64,000 bases of DNA. It comes from Sambucus nigra (Eukaryota > Streptophyta > Magnoliopsida > Dipsacales > Adoxaceae). This document shows, piece after piece, positions 35,817 to 48,071 of the stretch. A model generated the notes under the pieces. It searched no databases. It saw only the letters and a list, made by a program, of their open reading frames with translations, and was not told the DNA's origin. A program made the position numbers and the translations under genes. The stretch covers positions 709,996,456 through 710,060,455 of the forward strand of contig OX422207.1 in the NCBI GenBank assembly GCA_949130495.1. Direction: 5' to 3'. Within the stretch, counting starts at the first letter, position 1; each line of letters opens with the position of its first letter.

Positions 35817-38188
35817 TGTAAGGATATTTTTGTCCATTATCAATTTGTATGTCGTACGCCGTTACACTGTTGTAGAAATTCAAGTTCGCATCCACATCAA
35901 CGGATCCGAATATCAAAGCTTCTTCAACATCATAGCCTCTGCGAGAATGAAATTGGTAGAGTTTTGTTTTTAAGTTCCTTAAAGTTCATACTTAGTATTG
36001 GGAAATTTTCATAAAATGTTTTTTATAAAAATTAGAAGTAAGTTTTTTCAAGCAAAATGAGGCTTTTAAAAGAATTTTAATTTTTCTGGACCTCCGGACC
36101 GGTCCGCCTCTATACCGGACCGATCCGCCTCCGGACTGGCCTTAATGTTCGCCGACTTAGAATTCCAAGAGTTTAAAACATTTAAAAATCATTTTAAAAT
36201 CCGTTTTAACTTCGTTTTCGAAACCGTTTGAAATTCTCGCCTTTAAAAATAATATTCAACATATTTGAGCAATAAAAATACAACTTTATTTTCCTCCATT
36301 TTCCAGAAATTAATTAAAACAACCCAAAATTACGCGGGTTGTTACATGTTCCTAGGCCTATTTATGTTTGTTCTCATTGCAAAAGGAGAGGACACCTTAG
36401 GGAATTTCTCTTTAAGTTGGGTTATGTGTCACGTTTTTCTTCTACACGTGTTTCTGGCACACATGCACCCACACATGATACTTTACATGCTCCCGGAGAC
36501 TACATGAGAGAGTTTGCACATTTAGGTGAGAAAGTTAAGTTTTTAGTCAAAACTTCACAAGAATTGATGGAGGTTTTTCATAAGCTGTCACCACCTTTGG
36601 AAAACCCCTCTACACCTAATGATTGAGGTTTGAATTGTTTACTAGCATAGGGTGATTTTCATGATGACATTGTTTGCCTATTGCTAGTATGTATCATTTT
36701 TGTATGTTGTATTTTTTTTTTTTTTTTGATAAATTTTTGAGAAAATCCAAAAAGATTTTTGTATTTTGTTTGCACCATTTATGGATAAACACTTAGGATG
36801 ACCAAGTCACACCATCATTCCATTATTTTCATGTGACTATTTGATAGTGTTTTGAGACAATAGGTCAATTCATCCATGTGCTTTATAATGTTTGGACTCA
36901 TTAAGATGTAATTAAGTGTTGCTTCCTACATGTTTGACTCATAGTTTCCTTTATTGCACACATGCACGGATTTGTTTGATTATTGTTCTTGACTTATCAC
37001 ATGTTGGTTGGGTGTTTTCATCTCAATCATGTCCTTAAAACGAACCAAGTGCAATAATACGAGAGTAATGAAAGTAGTGCATGTAAAAACCATTGCCCGT
37101 GAGGAATTAAATGTTTAGTTTGAAAAAATGATGAGTGAACGCGGGAAAGGGCTGAGAGTGAATAATAATCACGTCGTAAAAGCCACCATTTGAAAAGAGC
37201 CCACACAAAAAATTAAGGCAATAAAAAGATGAAATATGCCAAAAATTTGGGCCAATAGGCTTTCTCTAAGTTGAGAATTTAGTACCTCTTCAGATATAAA
37301 GAATTGCATTATTATATATGAGGGAGTTTTGGATGGATATATCAATGGGTTTGCACGTCCTTTGAAAAGTTCTCAAAACGGATCTAAATAGTTTTGGGCG
37401 TTATTGGTGTGGAAATCACTTTGACTTTGATTTGTTGATTTGCATAAGACGATGTCATCTAAATTCAACAATCTTTACACCTAAGGATACTTTTGATGTT
37501 CATTCGTTAGGGGTACACATATGCATCATGCACATATGATTGATTGACTTGACTTACCTATCGAATGTGTTCACACCCATTCATTCCATTCCCATGACTT
37601 GGTTGTTTGAGTCTAAATCCGTGGTGTGATTTTTGTATCATATTTGTTTAAATTGGTATCTTATTTTTGTACAAAAAATTTGAAAAATTCAAAAATAGTT
37701 TGGGAAGATTTGTTTGAGCATCTCCTTCCAAGATCCCGTTTACCATATTATTTGATGCCCTGTTTTGTGTACCGTGACACCCCGTTTTTGCCTATTTGAT
37801 TCATTCTTCTCATTTGTCTATTTGAGGACATCATAAAAAGGGGGAGAAACAATTATCATATTATGGGGGAGAGTTTTTTGAGATTTAACTTATGTTTTTA
37901 TCATAAATTGGTATCTATGTTTATCTCATTTCAAACTCGATACGTCATGTGGTATTTGCTTTGTCTCATGTGTGTAGGTATGAAGATTGAAGATCAATAT
38001 GTTGCACACCCTGATGAGAAAAGCTTTTAGATTTGATGATTGTTGAAGATTGAAGAACAAACGATGAAGATTTAAACATTTGTATCTTTCCATCTTTAGG
38101 GTTCATGGGAGGGTAGATTTGTATAGGTCATTAGTTGATAATTCGGATATTTTTTATGTATGTACCGGCATAGACATAGGGGGAGATT
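35817..38188 (+). repeat. Array unit 11
   Basis: The gag fragment lies at 36339-36626. It returns to the majority C directly after variant unit 10. Confidence 0.93.
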
Positions 38189-40560
38189 TGTAAGGATATT
38201 TTTGTCCATTATCAATTTGTATGTCGTACGCCGTTACACTGTTGTAGAAATTCAAGTTCGCATCCACATCAACGGATCCGAATATCAAAGCTTCTTCAAC
38301 ATCATAGCCTCTGCGAGAATGAAATTGGTAGAGTTTTGTTTTTAAGTTCCTTAAAGTTCATACTTAGTATTGGGAAATTTTCATAAAATGTTTTTTATAA
38401 AAATTAGAAGTAAGTTTTTTCAAGCAAAATGAGGCTTTTAAAAGAATTTTAATTTTTCTGGACCTCCGGACCGGTCCGCCTCTATACCGGACCGATCCGC
38501 CTCCGGACTGGCCTTAATGTTCGCCGACTTAGAATTCCAAGAGTTTAAAACATTTAAAAATCATTTTAAAATCCGTTTTAACTTCGTTTTCGAAACCGTT
38601 TGAAATTCTCGCCTTTAAAAATAATATTCAACATATTTGAGCAATAAAAATACAACTTTATTTTCCTCCATTTTCCAGAAATTAATTAAAACAACCCAAA
38701 ATTACGCGGGTTGTTACATGTTCCTAGGCCTATTTATGTTTGTTCTCATTGCAAAAGGAGAGGACACCTTAGGGAATTTCTCTTTAAGTTGGGTTATGTG
38801 TCACGTTTTTCTTCTACACGTGTTTCTGGCACACATGCACCCACACATGATACTTTACATGCTCCCGGAGACTACATGAGAGAGTTTGCACATTTAGGTG
38901 AGAAAGTTAAGTTTTTAGTCAAAACTTCACAAGAATTGATGGAGGTTTTTCATAAGCTGTCACCACCTTTGGAAAACCCCTCTACACCTAATGATTGAGG
39001 TTTGAATTGTTTACTAGCATAGGGTGATTTTCATGATGACATTGTTTGCCTATTGCTAGTATGTATCATTTTTGTATGTTGTATTTTTTTTTTTTTTTTG
39101 ATAAATTTTTGAGAAAATCCAAAAAGATTTTTGTATTTTGTTTGCACCATTTATGGATAAACACTTAGGATGACCAAGTCACACCATCATTCCATTATTT
39201 TCATGTGACTATTTGATAGTGTTTTGAGACAATAGGTCAATTCATCCATGTGCTTTATAATGTTTGGACTCATTAAGATGTAATTAAGTGTTGCTTCCTA
39301 CATGTTTGACTCATAGTTTCCTTTATTGCACACATGCACGGATTTGTTTGATTATTGTTCTTGACTTATCACATGTTGGTTGGGTGTTTTCATCTCAATC
39401 ATGTCCTTAAAACGAACCAAGTGCAATAATACGAGAGTAATGAAAGTAGTGCATGTAAAAACCATTGCCCGTGAGGAATTAAATGTTTAGTTTGAAAAAA
39501 TGATGAGTGAACGCGGGAAAGGGCTGAGAGTGAATAATAATCACGTCGTAAAAGCCACCATTTGAAAAGAGCCCACACAAAAAATTAAGGCAATAAAAAG
39601 ATGAAATATGCCAAAAATTTGGGCCAATAGGCTTTCTCTAAGTTGAGAATTTAGTACCTCTTCAGATATAAAGAATTGCATTATTATATATGAGGGAGTT
39701 TTGGATGGATATATCAATGGGTTTGCACGTCCTTTGAAAAGTTCTCAAAACGGATCTAAATAGTTTTGGGCGTTATTGGTGTGGAAATCACTTTGACTTT
39801 GATTTGTTGATTTGCATAAGACGATGTCATCTAAATTCAACAATCTTTACACCTAAGGATACTTTTGATGTTCATTCGTTAGGGGTACACATATGCATCA
39901 TGCACATATGATTGATTGACTTGACTTACCTATCGAATGTGTTCACACCCATTCATTCCATTCCCATGACTTGGTTGTTTGAGTCTAAATCCGTGGTGTG
40001 ATTTTTGTATCATATTTGTTTAAATTGGTATCTTATTTTTGTACAAAAAATTTGAAAAATTCAAAAATAGTTTGGGAAGATTTGTTTGAGCATCTCCTTC
40101 CAAGATCCCGTTTACCATATTATTTGATGCCCTGTTTTGTGTACCGTGACACCCCGTTTTTGCCTATTTGATTCATTCTTCTCATTTGTCTATTTGAGGA
40201 CATCATAAAAAGGGGGAGAAACAATTATCATATTATGGGGGAGAGTTTTTTGAGATTTAACTTATGTTTTTATCATAAATTGGTATCTATGTTTATCTCA
40301 TTTCAAACTCGATACGTCATGTGGTATTTGCTTTGTCTCATGTGTGTAGGTATGAAGATTGAAGATCAATATGTTGCACACCCTGATGAGAAAAGCTTTT
40401 AGATTTGATGATTGTTGAAGATTGAAGAACAAACGATGAAGATTTAAACATTTGTATCTTTCCATCTTTAGGGTTCATGGGAGGGTAGATTTGTATAGGT
40501 CATTAGTTGATAATTCGGATATTTTTTATGTATGTACCGGCATAGACATAGGGGGAGATT
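38189..40560 (+). repeat. Array unit 12
   Basis: The gag fragment lies at 38711-38998. Majority form at the variant sites I checked. Confidence 0.93.
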
Positions 40561-42932
40561 TGTAAGGATATTTTTGTCCATTATCAATTTGTATGTCGTA
40601 CGCCGTTACACTGTTGTAGAAATTCAAGTTCGCATCCACATCAACGGATCCGAATATCAAAGCTTCTTCAACATCATAGCCTCTGCGAGAATGAAATTGG
40701 TAGAGTTTTGTTTTTAAGTTCCTTAAAGTTCATACTTAGTATTGGGAAATTTTCATAAAATGTTTTTTATAAAAATTAGAAGTAAGTTTTTTCAAGCAAA
40801 ATGAGGCTTTTAAAAGAATTTTAATTTTTCTGGACCTCCGGACCGGTCCGCCTCTATACCGGACCGATCCGCCTCCGGACTGGCCTTAATGTTCGCCGAC
40901 TTAGAATTCCAAGAGTTTAAAACATTTAAAAATCATTTTAAAATCCGTTTTAACTTCGTTTTCGAAACCGTTTGAAATTCTCGCCTTTAAAAATAATATT
41001 CAACATATTTGAGCAATAAAAATACAACTTTATTTTCCTCCATTTTCCAGAAATTAATTAAAACAACCCAAAATTACGCGGGTTGTTACATGTTCCTAGG
41101 CCTATTTATGTTTGTTCTCATTGCAAAAGGAGAGGACACCTTAGGGAATTTCTCTTTAAGTTGGGTTATGTGTCACGTTTTTCTTCTACACGTGTTTCTG
41201 GCACACATGCACCCACACATGATACTTTACATGCTCCCGGAGACTACATGAGAGAGTTTGCACATTTAGGTGAGAAAGTTAAGTTTTTAGTCAAAACTTC
41301 ACAAGAATTGATGGAGGTTTTTCATAAGCTGTCACCACCTTTGGAAAACCCCTCTACACCTAATGATTGAGGTTTGAATTGTTTACTAGCATAGGGTGAT
41401 TTTCATGATGACATTGTTTGCCTATTGCTAGTATGTATCATTTTTGTATGTTGTATTTTTTTTTTTTTTTTGATAAATTTTTGAGAAAATCCAAAAAGAT
41501 TTTTGTATTTTGTTTGCACCATTTATGGATAAACACTTAGGATGACCAAGTCACACCATCATTCCATTATTTTCATGTGACTATTTGATAGTGTTTTGAG
41601 ACAATAGGTCAATTCATCCATGTGCTTTATAATGTTTGGACTCATTAAGATGTAATTAAGTGTTGCTTCCTACATGTTTGACTCATAGTTTCCTTTATTG
41701 CACACATGCACGGATTTGTTTGATTATTGTTCTTGACTTATCACATGTTGGTTGGGTGTTTTCATCTCAATCATGTCCTTAAAACGAACCAAGTGCAATA
41801 ATACGAGAGTAATGAAAGTAGTGCATGTAAAAACCATTGCCCGTGAGGAATTAAATGTTTAGTTTGAAAAAATGATGAGTGAACGCGGGAAAGGGCTGAG
41901 AGTGAATAATAATCACGTCGTAAAAGCCACCATTTGAAAAGAGCCCACACAAAAAATTAAGGCAATAAAAAGATGAAATATGCCAAAAATTTGGGCCAAT
42001 AGGCTTTCTCTAAGTTGAGAATTTAGTACCTCTTCAGATATAAAGAATTGCATTATTATATATGAGGGAGTTTTGGATGGATATATCAATGGGTTTGCAC
42101 GTCCTTTGAAAAGTTCTCAAAACGGATCTAAATAGTTTTGGGCGTTATTGGTGTGGAAATCACTTTGACTTTGATTTGTTGATTTGCATAAGACGATGTC
42201 ATCTAAATTCAACAATCTTTACACCTAAGGATACTTTTGATGTTCATTCGTTAGGGGTACACATATGCATCATGCACATATGATTGATTGACTTGACTTA
42301 CCTATCGAATGTGTTCACACCCATTCATTCCATTCCCATGACTTGGTTGTTTGAGTCTAAATCCGTGGTGTGATTTTTGTATCATATTTGTTTAAATTGG
42401 TATCTTATTTTTGTACAAAAAATTTGAAAAATTCAAAAATAGTTTGGGAAGATTTGTTTGAGCATCTCCTTCCAAGATCCCGTTTACCATATTATTTGAT
42501 GCCCTGTTTTGTGTACCGTGACACCCCGTTTTTGCCTATTTGATTCATTCTTCTCATTTGTCTATTTGAGGACATCATAAAAAGGGGGAGAAACAATTAT
42601 CATATTATGGGGGAGAGTTTTTTGAGATTTAACTTATGTTTTTATCATAAATTGGTATCTATGTTTATCTCATTTCAAACTCGATACGTCATGTGGTATT
42701 TGCTTTGTCTCATGTGTGTAGGTATGAAGATTGAAGATCAATATGTTGCACACCCTGATGAGAAAAGCTTTTAGATTTGATGATTGTTGAAGATTGAAGA
42801 ACAAACGATGAAGATTTAAACATTTGTATCTTTCCATCTTTAGGGTTCATGGGAGGGTAGATTTGTATAGGTCATTAGTTGATAATTCGGATATTTTTTA
42901 TGTATGTACCGGCATAGACATAGGGGGAGATT
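40561..42932 (+). repeat. Array unit 13
   Basis: The gag fragment lies at 41083-41370. Majority form at the variant sites I checked. Confidence 0.93.
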
Positions 42933-45304
42933 TGTAAGGATATTTTTGTCCATTATCAATTTGTATGTCGTACGCCGTTACACTGTTGTAGAAATTCAAG
43001 TTCGCATCCACATCAACGGATCCGAATATCAAAGCTTCTTCAACATCATAGCCTCTGCGAGAATGAAATTGGTAGAGTTTTGTTTTTAAGTTCCTTAAAG
43101 TTCATACTTAGTATTGGGAAATTTTCATAAAATGTTTTTTATAAAAATTAGAAGTAAGTTTTTTCAAGCAAAATGAGGCTTTTAAAAGAATTTTAATTTT
43201 TCTGGACCTCCGGACCGGTCCGCCTCTATACCGGACCGATCCGCCTCCGGACTGGCCTTAATGTTCGCCGACTTAGAATTCCAAGAGTTTAAAACATTTA
43301 AAAATCATTTTAAAATCCGTTTTAACTTCGTTTTCGAAACCGTTTGAAATTCTCGCCTTTAAAAATAATATTCAACATATTTGAGCAATAAAAATACAAC
43401 TTTATTTTCCTCCATTTTCCAGAAATTAATTAAAACAACCCAAAATTACGCGGGTTGTTACATGTTCCTAGGCCTATTTATGTTTGTTCTCATTGCAAAA
43501 GGAGAGGACACCTTAGGGAATTTCTCTTTAAGTTGGGTTATGTGTCACGTTTTTCTTCTACACGTGTTTCTGGCACACATGCACCCACACATGATACTTT
43601 ACATGCTCCCGGAGACTACATGAGAGAGTTTGCACATTTAGGTGAGAAAGTTAAGTTTTTAGTCAAAACTTCACAAGAATTGATGGAGGTTTTTCATAAG
43701 CTGTCACCACCTTTGGAAAACCCCTCTACACCTAATGATTGAGGTTTGAATTGTTTACTAGCATAGGGTGATTTTCATGATGACATTGTTTGCCTATTGC
43801 TAGTATGTATCATTTTTGTATGTTGTATTTTTTTTTTTTTTTTGATAAATTTTTGAGAAAATCCAAAAAGATTTTTGTATTTTGTTTGCACCATTTATGG
43901 ATAAACACTTAGGATGACCAAGTCACACCATCATTCCATTATTTTCATGTGACTATTTGATAGTGTTTTGAGACAATAGGTCAATTCATCCATGTGCTTT
44001 ATAATGTTTGGACTCATTAAGATGTAATTAAGTGTTGCTTCCTACATGTTTGACTCATAGTTTCCTTTATTGCACACATGCACGGATTTGTTTGATTATT
44101 GTTCTTGACTTATCACATGTTGGTTGGGTGTTTTCATCTCAATCATGTCCTTAAAACGAACCAAGTGCAATAATACGAGAGTAATGAAAGTAGTGCATGT
44201 AAAAACCATTGCCCGTGAGGAATTAAATGTTTAGTTTGAAAAAATGATGAGTGAACGCGGGAAAGGGCTGAGAGTGAATAATAATCACGTCGTAAAAGCC
44301 ACCATTTGAAAAGAGCCCACACAAAAAATTAAGGCAATAAAAAGATGAAATATGCCAAAAATTTGGGCCAATAGGCTTTCTCTAAGTTGAGAATTTAGTA
44401 CCTCTTCAGATATAAAGAATTGCATTATTATATATGAGGGAGTTTTGGATGGATATATCAATGGGTTTGCACGTCCTTTGAAAAGTTCTCAAAACGGATC
44501 TAAATAGTTTTGGGCGTTATTGGTGTGGAAATCACTTTGACTTTGATTTGTTGATTTGCATAAGACGATGTCATCTAAATTCAACAATCTTTACACCTAA
44601 GGATACTTTTGATGTTCATTCGTTAGGGGTACACATATGCATCATGCACATATGATTGATTGACTTGACTTACCTATCGAATGTGTTCACACCCATTCAT
44701 TCCATTCCCATGACTTGGTTGTTTGAGTCTAAATCCGTGGTGTGATTTTTGTATCATATTTGTTTAAATTGGTATCTTATTTTTGTACAAAAAATTTGAA
44801 AAATTCAAAAATAGTTTGGGAAGATTTGTTTGAGCATCTCCTTCCAAGATCCCGTTTACCATATTATTTGATGCCCTGTTTTGTGTACCGTGACACCCCG
44901 TTTTTGCCTATTTGATTCATTCTTCTCATTTGTCTATTTGAGGACATCATAAAAAGGGGGAGAAACAATTATCATATTATGGGGGAGAGTTTTTTGAGAT
45001 TTAACTTATGTTTTTATCATAAATTGGTATCTATGTTTATCTCATTTCAAACTCGATACGTCATGTGGTATTTGCTTTGTCTCATGTGTGTAGGTATGAA
45101 GATTGAAGATCAATATGTTGCACACCCTGATGAGAAAAGCTTTTAGATTTGATGATTGTTGAAGATTGAAGAACAAACGATGAAGATTTAAACATTTGTA
45201 TCTTTCCATCTTTAGGGTTCATGGGAGGGTAGATTTGTATAGGTCATTAGTTGATAATTCGGATATTTTTTATGTATGTACCGGCATAGACATAGGGGGA
45301 GATT
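42933..45304 (+). repeat. Array unit 14 (last complete unit)
   Basis: The gag fragment lies at 43455-43742. Its PPT is followed by a full-length LTR in place of the truncated one. That LTR therefore serves both as the 3' LTR of this unit and as the 5' LTR of the element to its right. Confidence 0.93.
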
Positions 45305-46384
45305 TGTAAGGATATTTTTGTCCATTATCAATTTGTATGTCGTACGCCGTTACACTGTTGTAGAAATTCAAGTTCGCATCCACATCAACGGATCCGAATA
45401 TCAAAGCTTCTTCAACATCATAGCCTCTGCGAGAATGAAATTGGTAGAGTTTTGTTTTTAAGTTCCTTAAAGTTCATACTTAGTATTGGGAAATTTTCAT
45501 AAAATGTTTTTTATAAAAATTAGAAGTAAGTTTTTTCAAGCAAAATGAGGCTTTTAAAAGAATTTTAATTTTTCTGGACCTCCGGACCGGTCCGCCTCTA
45601 TACCGGACCGATCCTCCTCCGGACCGGTCCGCCCTCTACCCGGACCGATCCGCCTTGCTGAAGATCCAGTAGACCCCGGTCCGGAAGCGAACCGAAGAAG
45701 CCATTTTTTAAAAGAACCGATCCGAGGTCGGACCGATCCGCCTCCTGGGATAAGTTCGAACAGTTCCGTGAGTTTTTTAACCATCATCTTATATTTCCTA
45801 TATATATAACTATTCCGATGGTGTATTTTTTTAAGTCTTTGAGAAAACGTTTTTAAGCGTACAAACACAACAAGACTTCAATTTTTGATGTGTCAAACAT
45901 CTTTTTGATTCACACACAAAAATCCCAATTACTTTTGTGAATCTTTTGGAACCCTAGAACACAAGCTTTGTTGTTGTTCATCTTTGTGGAGAGATCTTTG
46001 CAACCGAGGGCTGCGTGTCATTGAGGAGAGCTGCGGTTCTTTCTTTATTGTTTGGGCTGCTAGTCCTTGGAGGGTGCTGCGTGTATTCTCTTGTTGAGTT
46101 CAAGACTGCGTGTCTTTGTGGGTTGGCTGCGTGTTGATCCATTGAAGATTTCTCTATGTAATTGTAAGTTGTGACTTGTATATTCATAGTGAAATAAAGG
46201 TTTTACCCGAAAGGGATTTTTTCCTGAAATCTGTGTCTCAGCATATTTCTGTGTCACATGCTTTATTTATTTATGGGTTGACACACGCACCTTAGATGCA
46301 TGTTTAGGGACTCTAATTAAATATGGGTTACTTGGAAACTTGCGAATCTAGTTTAATCAATTATCACACAGTTCGCACTTCTTA
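45305..46384 (+). mobile_element. Full-length LTR terminating the array
   Basis: It starts TGTAAGGATA as in every unit and continues past the unit breakpoint (about 45626) for another ~760 bp. It contains more CGGACCGGTCCG/CGGACCGATCCG motifs (45586-45755), a TATA box TATATATAA at 45801-45809 and a polyadenylation signal AATAAA at 46193-46198. It ends CTTCTTA three bases before the PBS; the usual final CA appears to have become TA. About 1,080 bp. It is the only LTR of this family here with an intact promoter layout and presumably represents the ancestral LTR from which the truncated unit copies derive. Confidence 0.85.
45586..45755. repeat. Palindrome cluster in the full LTR
   Basis: CGGACCGGTCCG (perfect 12-bp palindrome, twice) and CGGACCGATCC(G/T) (several times) plus degenerate copies sit directly upstream of the TATA box at 45801. 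Only the first part of this cluster is kept in the array units. Confidence 0.85.
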
Positions 46385-46387
46385 AAT

Positions 46388-46404
46388 TGGTATCAGAGCG
46401 GGTT
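46388..46404 (+). promoter_or_regulatory. Primer-binding site, first copy
   Basis: TGGTATCAGAGCGGGTT, complementary to the 3' end of initiator-Met tRNA, lies three bases after the LTR. This is the position used by the related element at 7152-12537. Confidence 0.88.
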
Positions 46405-46480
46405 ACGCTAATTTATCGCGTGATCCTGATTTTTCGAGGATTTACTTTCTGATACAATTTGTCTACTCACGTTTTCAAAA

Positions 46481-46497
46481 TGGTATCAGAGCGGGTT
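46481..46497 (+). promoter_or_regulatory. Primer-binding site, second copy (duplication)
   Basis: An identical PBS plus about 17 more shared bases (through TTTATCGCGT) recurs 93 bp downstream. The sequence after this second copy (TATTCCT...CTGCAAAA) matches the single-PBS leader of the related element better than that after the first copy. The first copy plus spacer therefore looks like the added part. Confidence 0.85.
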
Positions 46498-46591
46498 ACG
46501 CTAATTTATCGCGTATTCCTATTTTCTGCAAAATCGTGTGATATGGATTTTTTTTTAAGAATCAGTTTTGTGAAAAATCGCAATTTTTCCT

Positions 46592-47332
46592 ATAGAGCAC
46601 TTATATAATCAGATGCCTATTTTTTACGGGTCTAATTATGCCTACTGGAAAGCTCGTATGAAATCGATTTTAAAATCTATTGACGAGCGTGTTTGGTTTC
46701 TTTGCGAAAATGGTTGGACTCCTCCTACGGTCACAGTTAATAACATCACCACTTTAAAACCCGTGTCAGCCTGGACTGAAGATGATTATAAATTATCCAA
46801 TTTTAATTCCCGTGGTCTGAGTGCTATTTCTGGAGCTGTCTCTCCTGATGAGTTTCACCGAATTATGACGTGCACCACATCTAAAGAGGCTTGGGATGTT
46901 TTGAAATTGACACATGAGGGTACGAACGCGGTTAAAGAATCAAAATTACAAAATTTGGCCACCCAATTTGAGACTATTACCATGTCTGAGTCTGAATGCT
47001 TTGATGATTTTTATGCTCGTTTGTCGAACATTGTTAACACATGTTTTAATTTGGGTGAGGTGATTGATAACACGCGTGTCGTTAAAAAGATTTTGAGATC
47101 TCTTCCAAAACGCTTTATTCCTAAAGTCACTGTTTTGAACTCTTTGGGAAATTTGAAATCACTTAAGTTGGAAGAACTTGTAGGAGATCTTCAAACCTAT
47201 GAGATTGACATGTTTCCCAAAACCATTAAGGCTAAGGATAATGGCATTGCTTTAAAGACTCATTTTAAGAAAAAGAAAGAAAATTTTTGTGATTCCGATT
47301 CTGAGGGAGATTTTGATTTTAATGATATGGCC
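46592..47332 (+). pseudogene. gag: Copia-type gag, 5' part only, start codon lost
   Basis: This is the UBN2/DUF4219-type gag of the array-terminal element. It aligns with the N-terminal ~245 residues of the gag at 9608-11467, including GSNYAYWKARM, DERVW, MTCTTSKEAWDVL and the Lys-rich HFKKKKE stretch, and it stays open where that copy has its first TGA. The codon equivalent to the start ATG is ATA at 46592-46594; the first ATG in frame is at 46613, inside the domain. Homology ends at NDMA (about 47332), before either zinc knuckle. The remaining in-frame codons to 47344 belong to the abutting gypsy RT on the other strand. Interestingly this copy supplies the half of gag that array units lack. 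Confidence 0.88.
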
Positions 47333-48070
47333 GTGCTCATGTAGTGTTTGTAAAACCATCCTTAGATGCTCGACATGCCCCTCCTCAGTTCGTGAATAAA
47401 TCAGGATGTCATCAATGAAGACGATGATAAATTGATCTCGGAACTCTCTGAACATATTGTTCATTAAGTCCATGAAAATGCCTGGAGCATTTGTTAGTCC
47501 AAACAGCATCACCCAAAATTCATAAGACCTATATCTCGTCAAGAATGCGGTCTTTGATACGTCCTGCTCCCAAATTCGTAGCTGGTGATAGACCAATCTC
47601 AAATCTATCTTTGAGAAGAAATCATCCCCTCTCAATTGGTCGAACAAGTCATCGATTCGGGGCAAAGGACACTTATTCTGTATCGTGACCTTGTTCAACT
47701 CTCTGTAATCCACACACAACCTCAACGTCCCATCTCTCTTCTTTACAAACAACACTGGAGCACCCCAAGGAGAGGTACTCCTATGAATGAAGTCTTATCC
47801 CAACAACTTCTCAATCTGGTCCCGTAGCTCTCTCATTTAAGCCGGAGCCATACGGTAGGGTGCTCGGCCTATCGGTTGAGTGCCCGACATCAAATCTATG
47901 ACGAAATCAATCTCTCAACCCGGTATATCTTGGAACACATCAACAAACTCGTGAACTATGGAAATCGAATCAATGGGGGGTCACTATATCTCTAGAGGTA
48001 TCCTCCTCTATGTAATATAAATGGGTGGACAATCCTCCCTCAAGACGAGGCATCGCCACTAGGAACATCT
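47333..48070 (-). pseudogene. pol: Ty3/gypsy reverse transcriptase fragment
   Basis: The region is read on the minus strand. It starts with a broken YRMAPA-like lead-in near 47830-47870, then an open stretch from 47755 with [26 protein letters not shown] and the catalytic FIDDILIYS. It stops at 47333, where the Copia gag begins on the other strand. RNase H and integrase are missing. The open part is well conserved (SGYHQLR has become RLVYHQLR), and a TAG-type stop lies in the lead-in. Family RTs copy the element's RNA; here the palm domain is cut shortly after the catalytic motif, so it is inactive. Confidence 0.88.
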
Positions 48071-48071
48071 C

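Larger units (their letters stand above)
12685..45304 (+). repeat. Tandem array of 14 x 2,372-bp retrotransposon-derived units
   Basis: Fourteen head-to-tail units span 32,620 bp. All have exactly the same 2,372-bp period except unit 6, which contains a 200-N gap in place of 788 bp. Each unit runs from an LTR start (TGTAAGGA) to the polypurine tract before the next LTR start, so the layout is LTR-internal-LTR-internal, as expected from unequal recombination. Units are almost identical: only a handful of single-base variants are seen by eye, mostly in unit 1. The sequence is derived from a sister family of the element at 7152-12537. Long-monomer satellites derived from LTR retrotransposons are known in plants (for example Sobo in wild potato). 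This one looks young or strongly homogenised. The true copy number is unknown because of the gap. Confidence 0.97.

Noticed and set aside
12685..45304. Tandem gene cluster or CRISPR-like array
   Set aside because: The period of 2,372 bp, LTR and PPT content and lack of spacers exclude a CRISPR array; the only coding piece is a gag tail, so this is not a gene family.
12685..45304. Array as pure assembly artefact
   Set aside because: Not excluded, but the private variants of unit 1, the scattered variant in unit 10 and the different sequence at both edges favour a real array with uncertain copy number.
45978..46257. Minus-strand ORFs in the terminal LTR
   Set aside because: They are antisense to R/U5, without homology or start context.
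46388..46497. tRNA gene
   Set aside because: The tRNA-like strings are only the 17-base complements of a tRNA 3' end, i.e. primer-binding sites; no cloverleaf is present.
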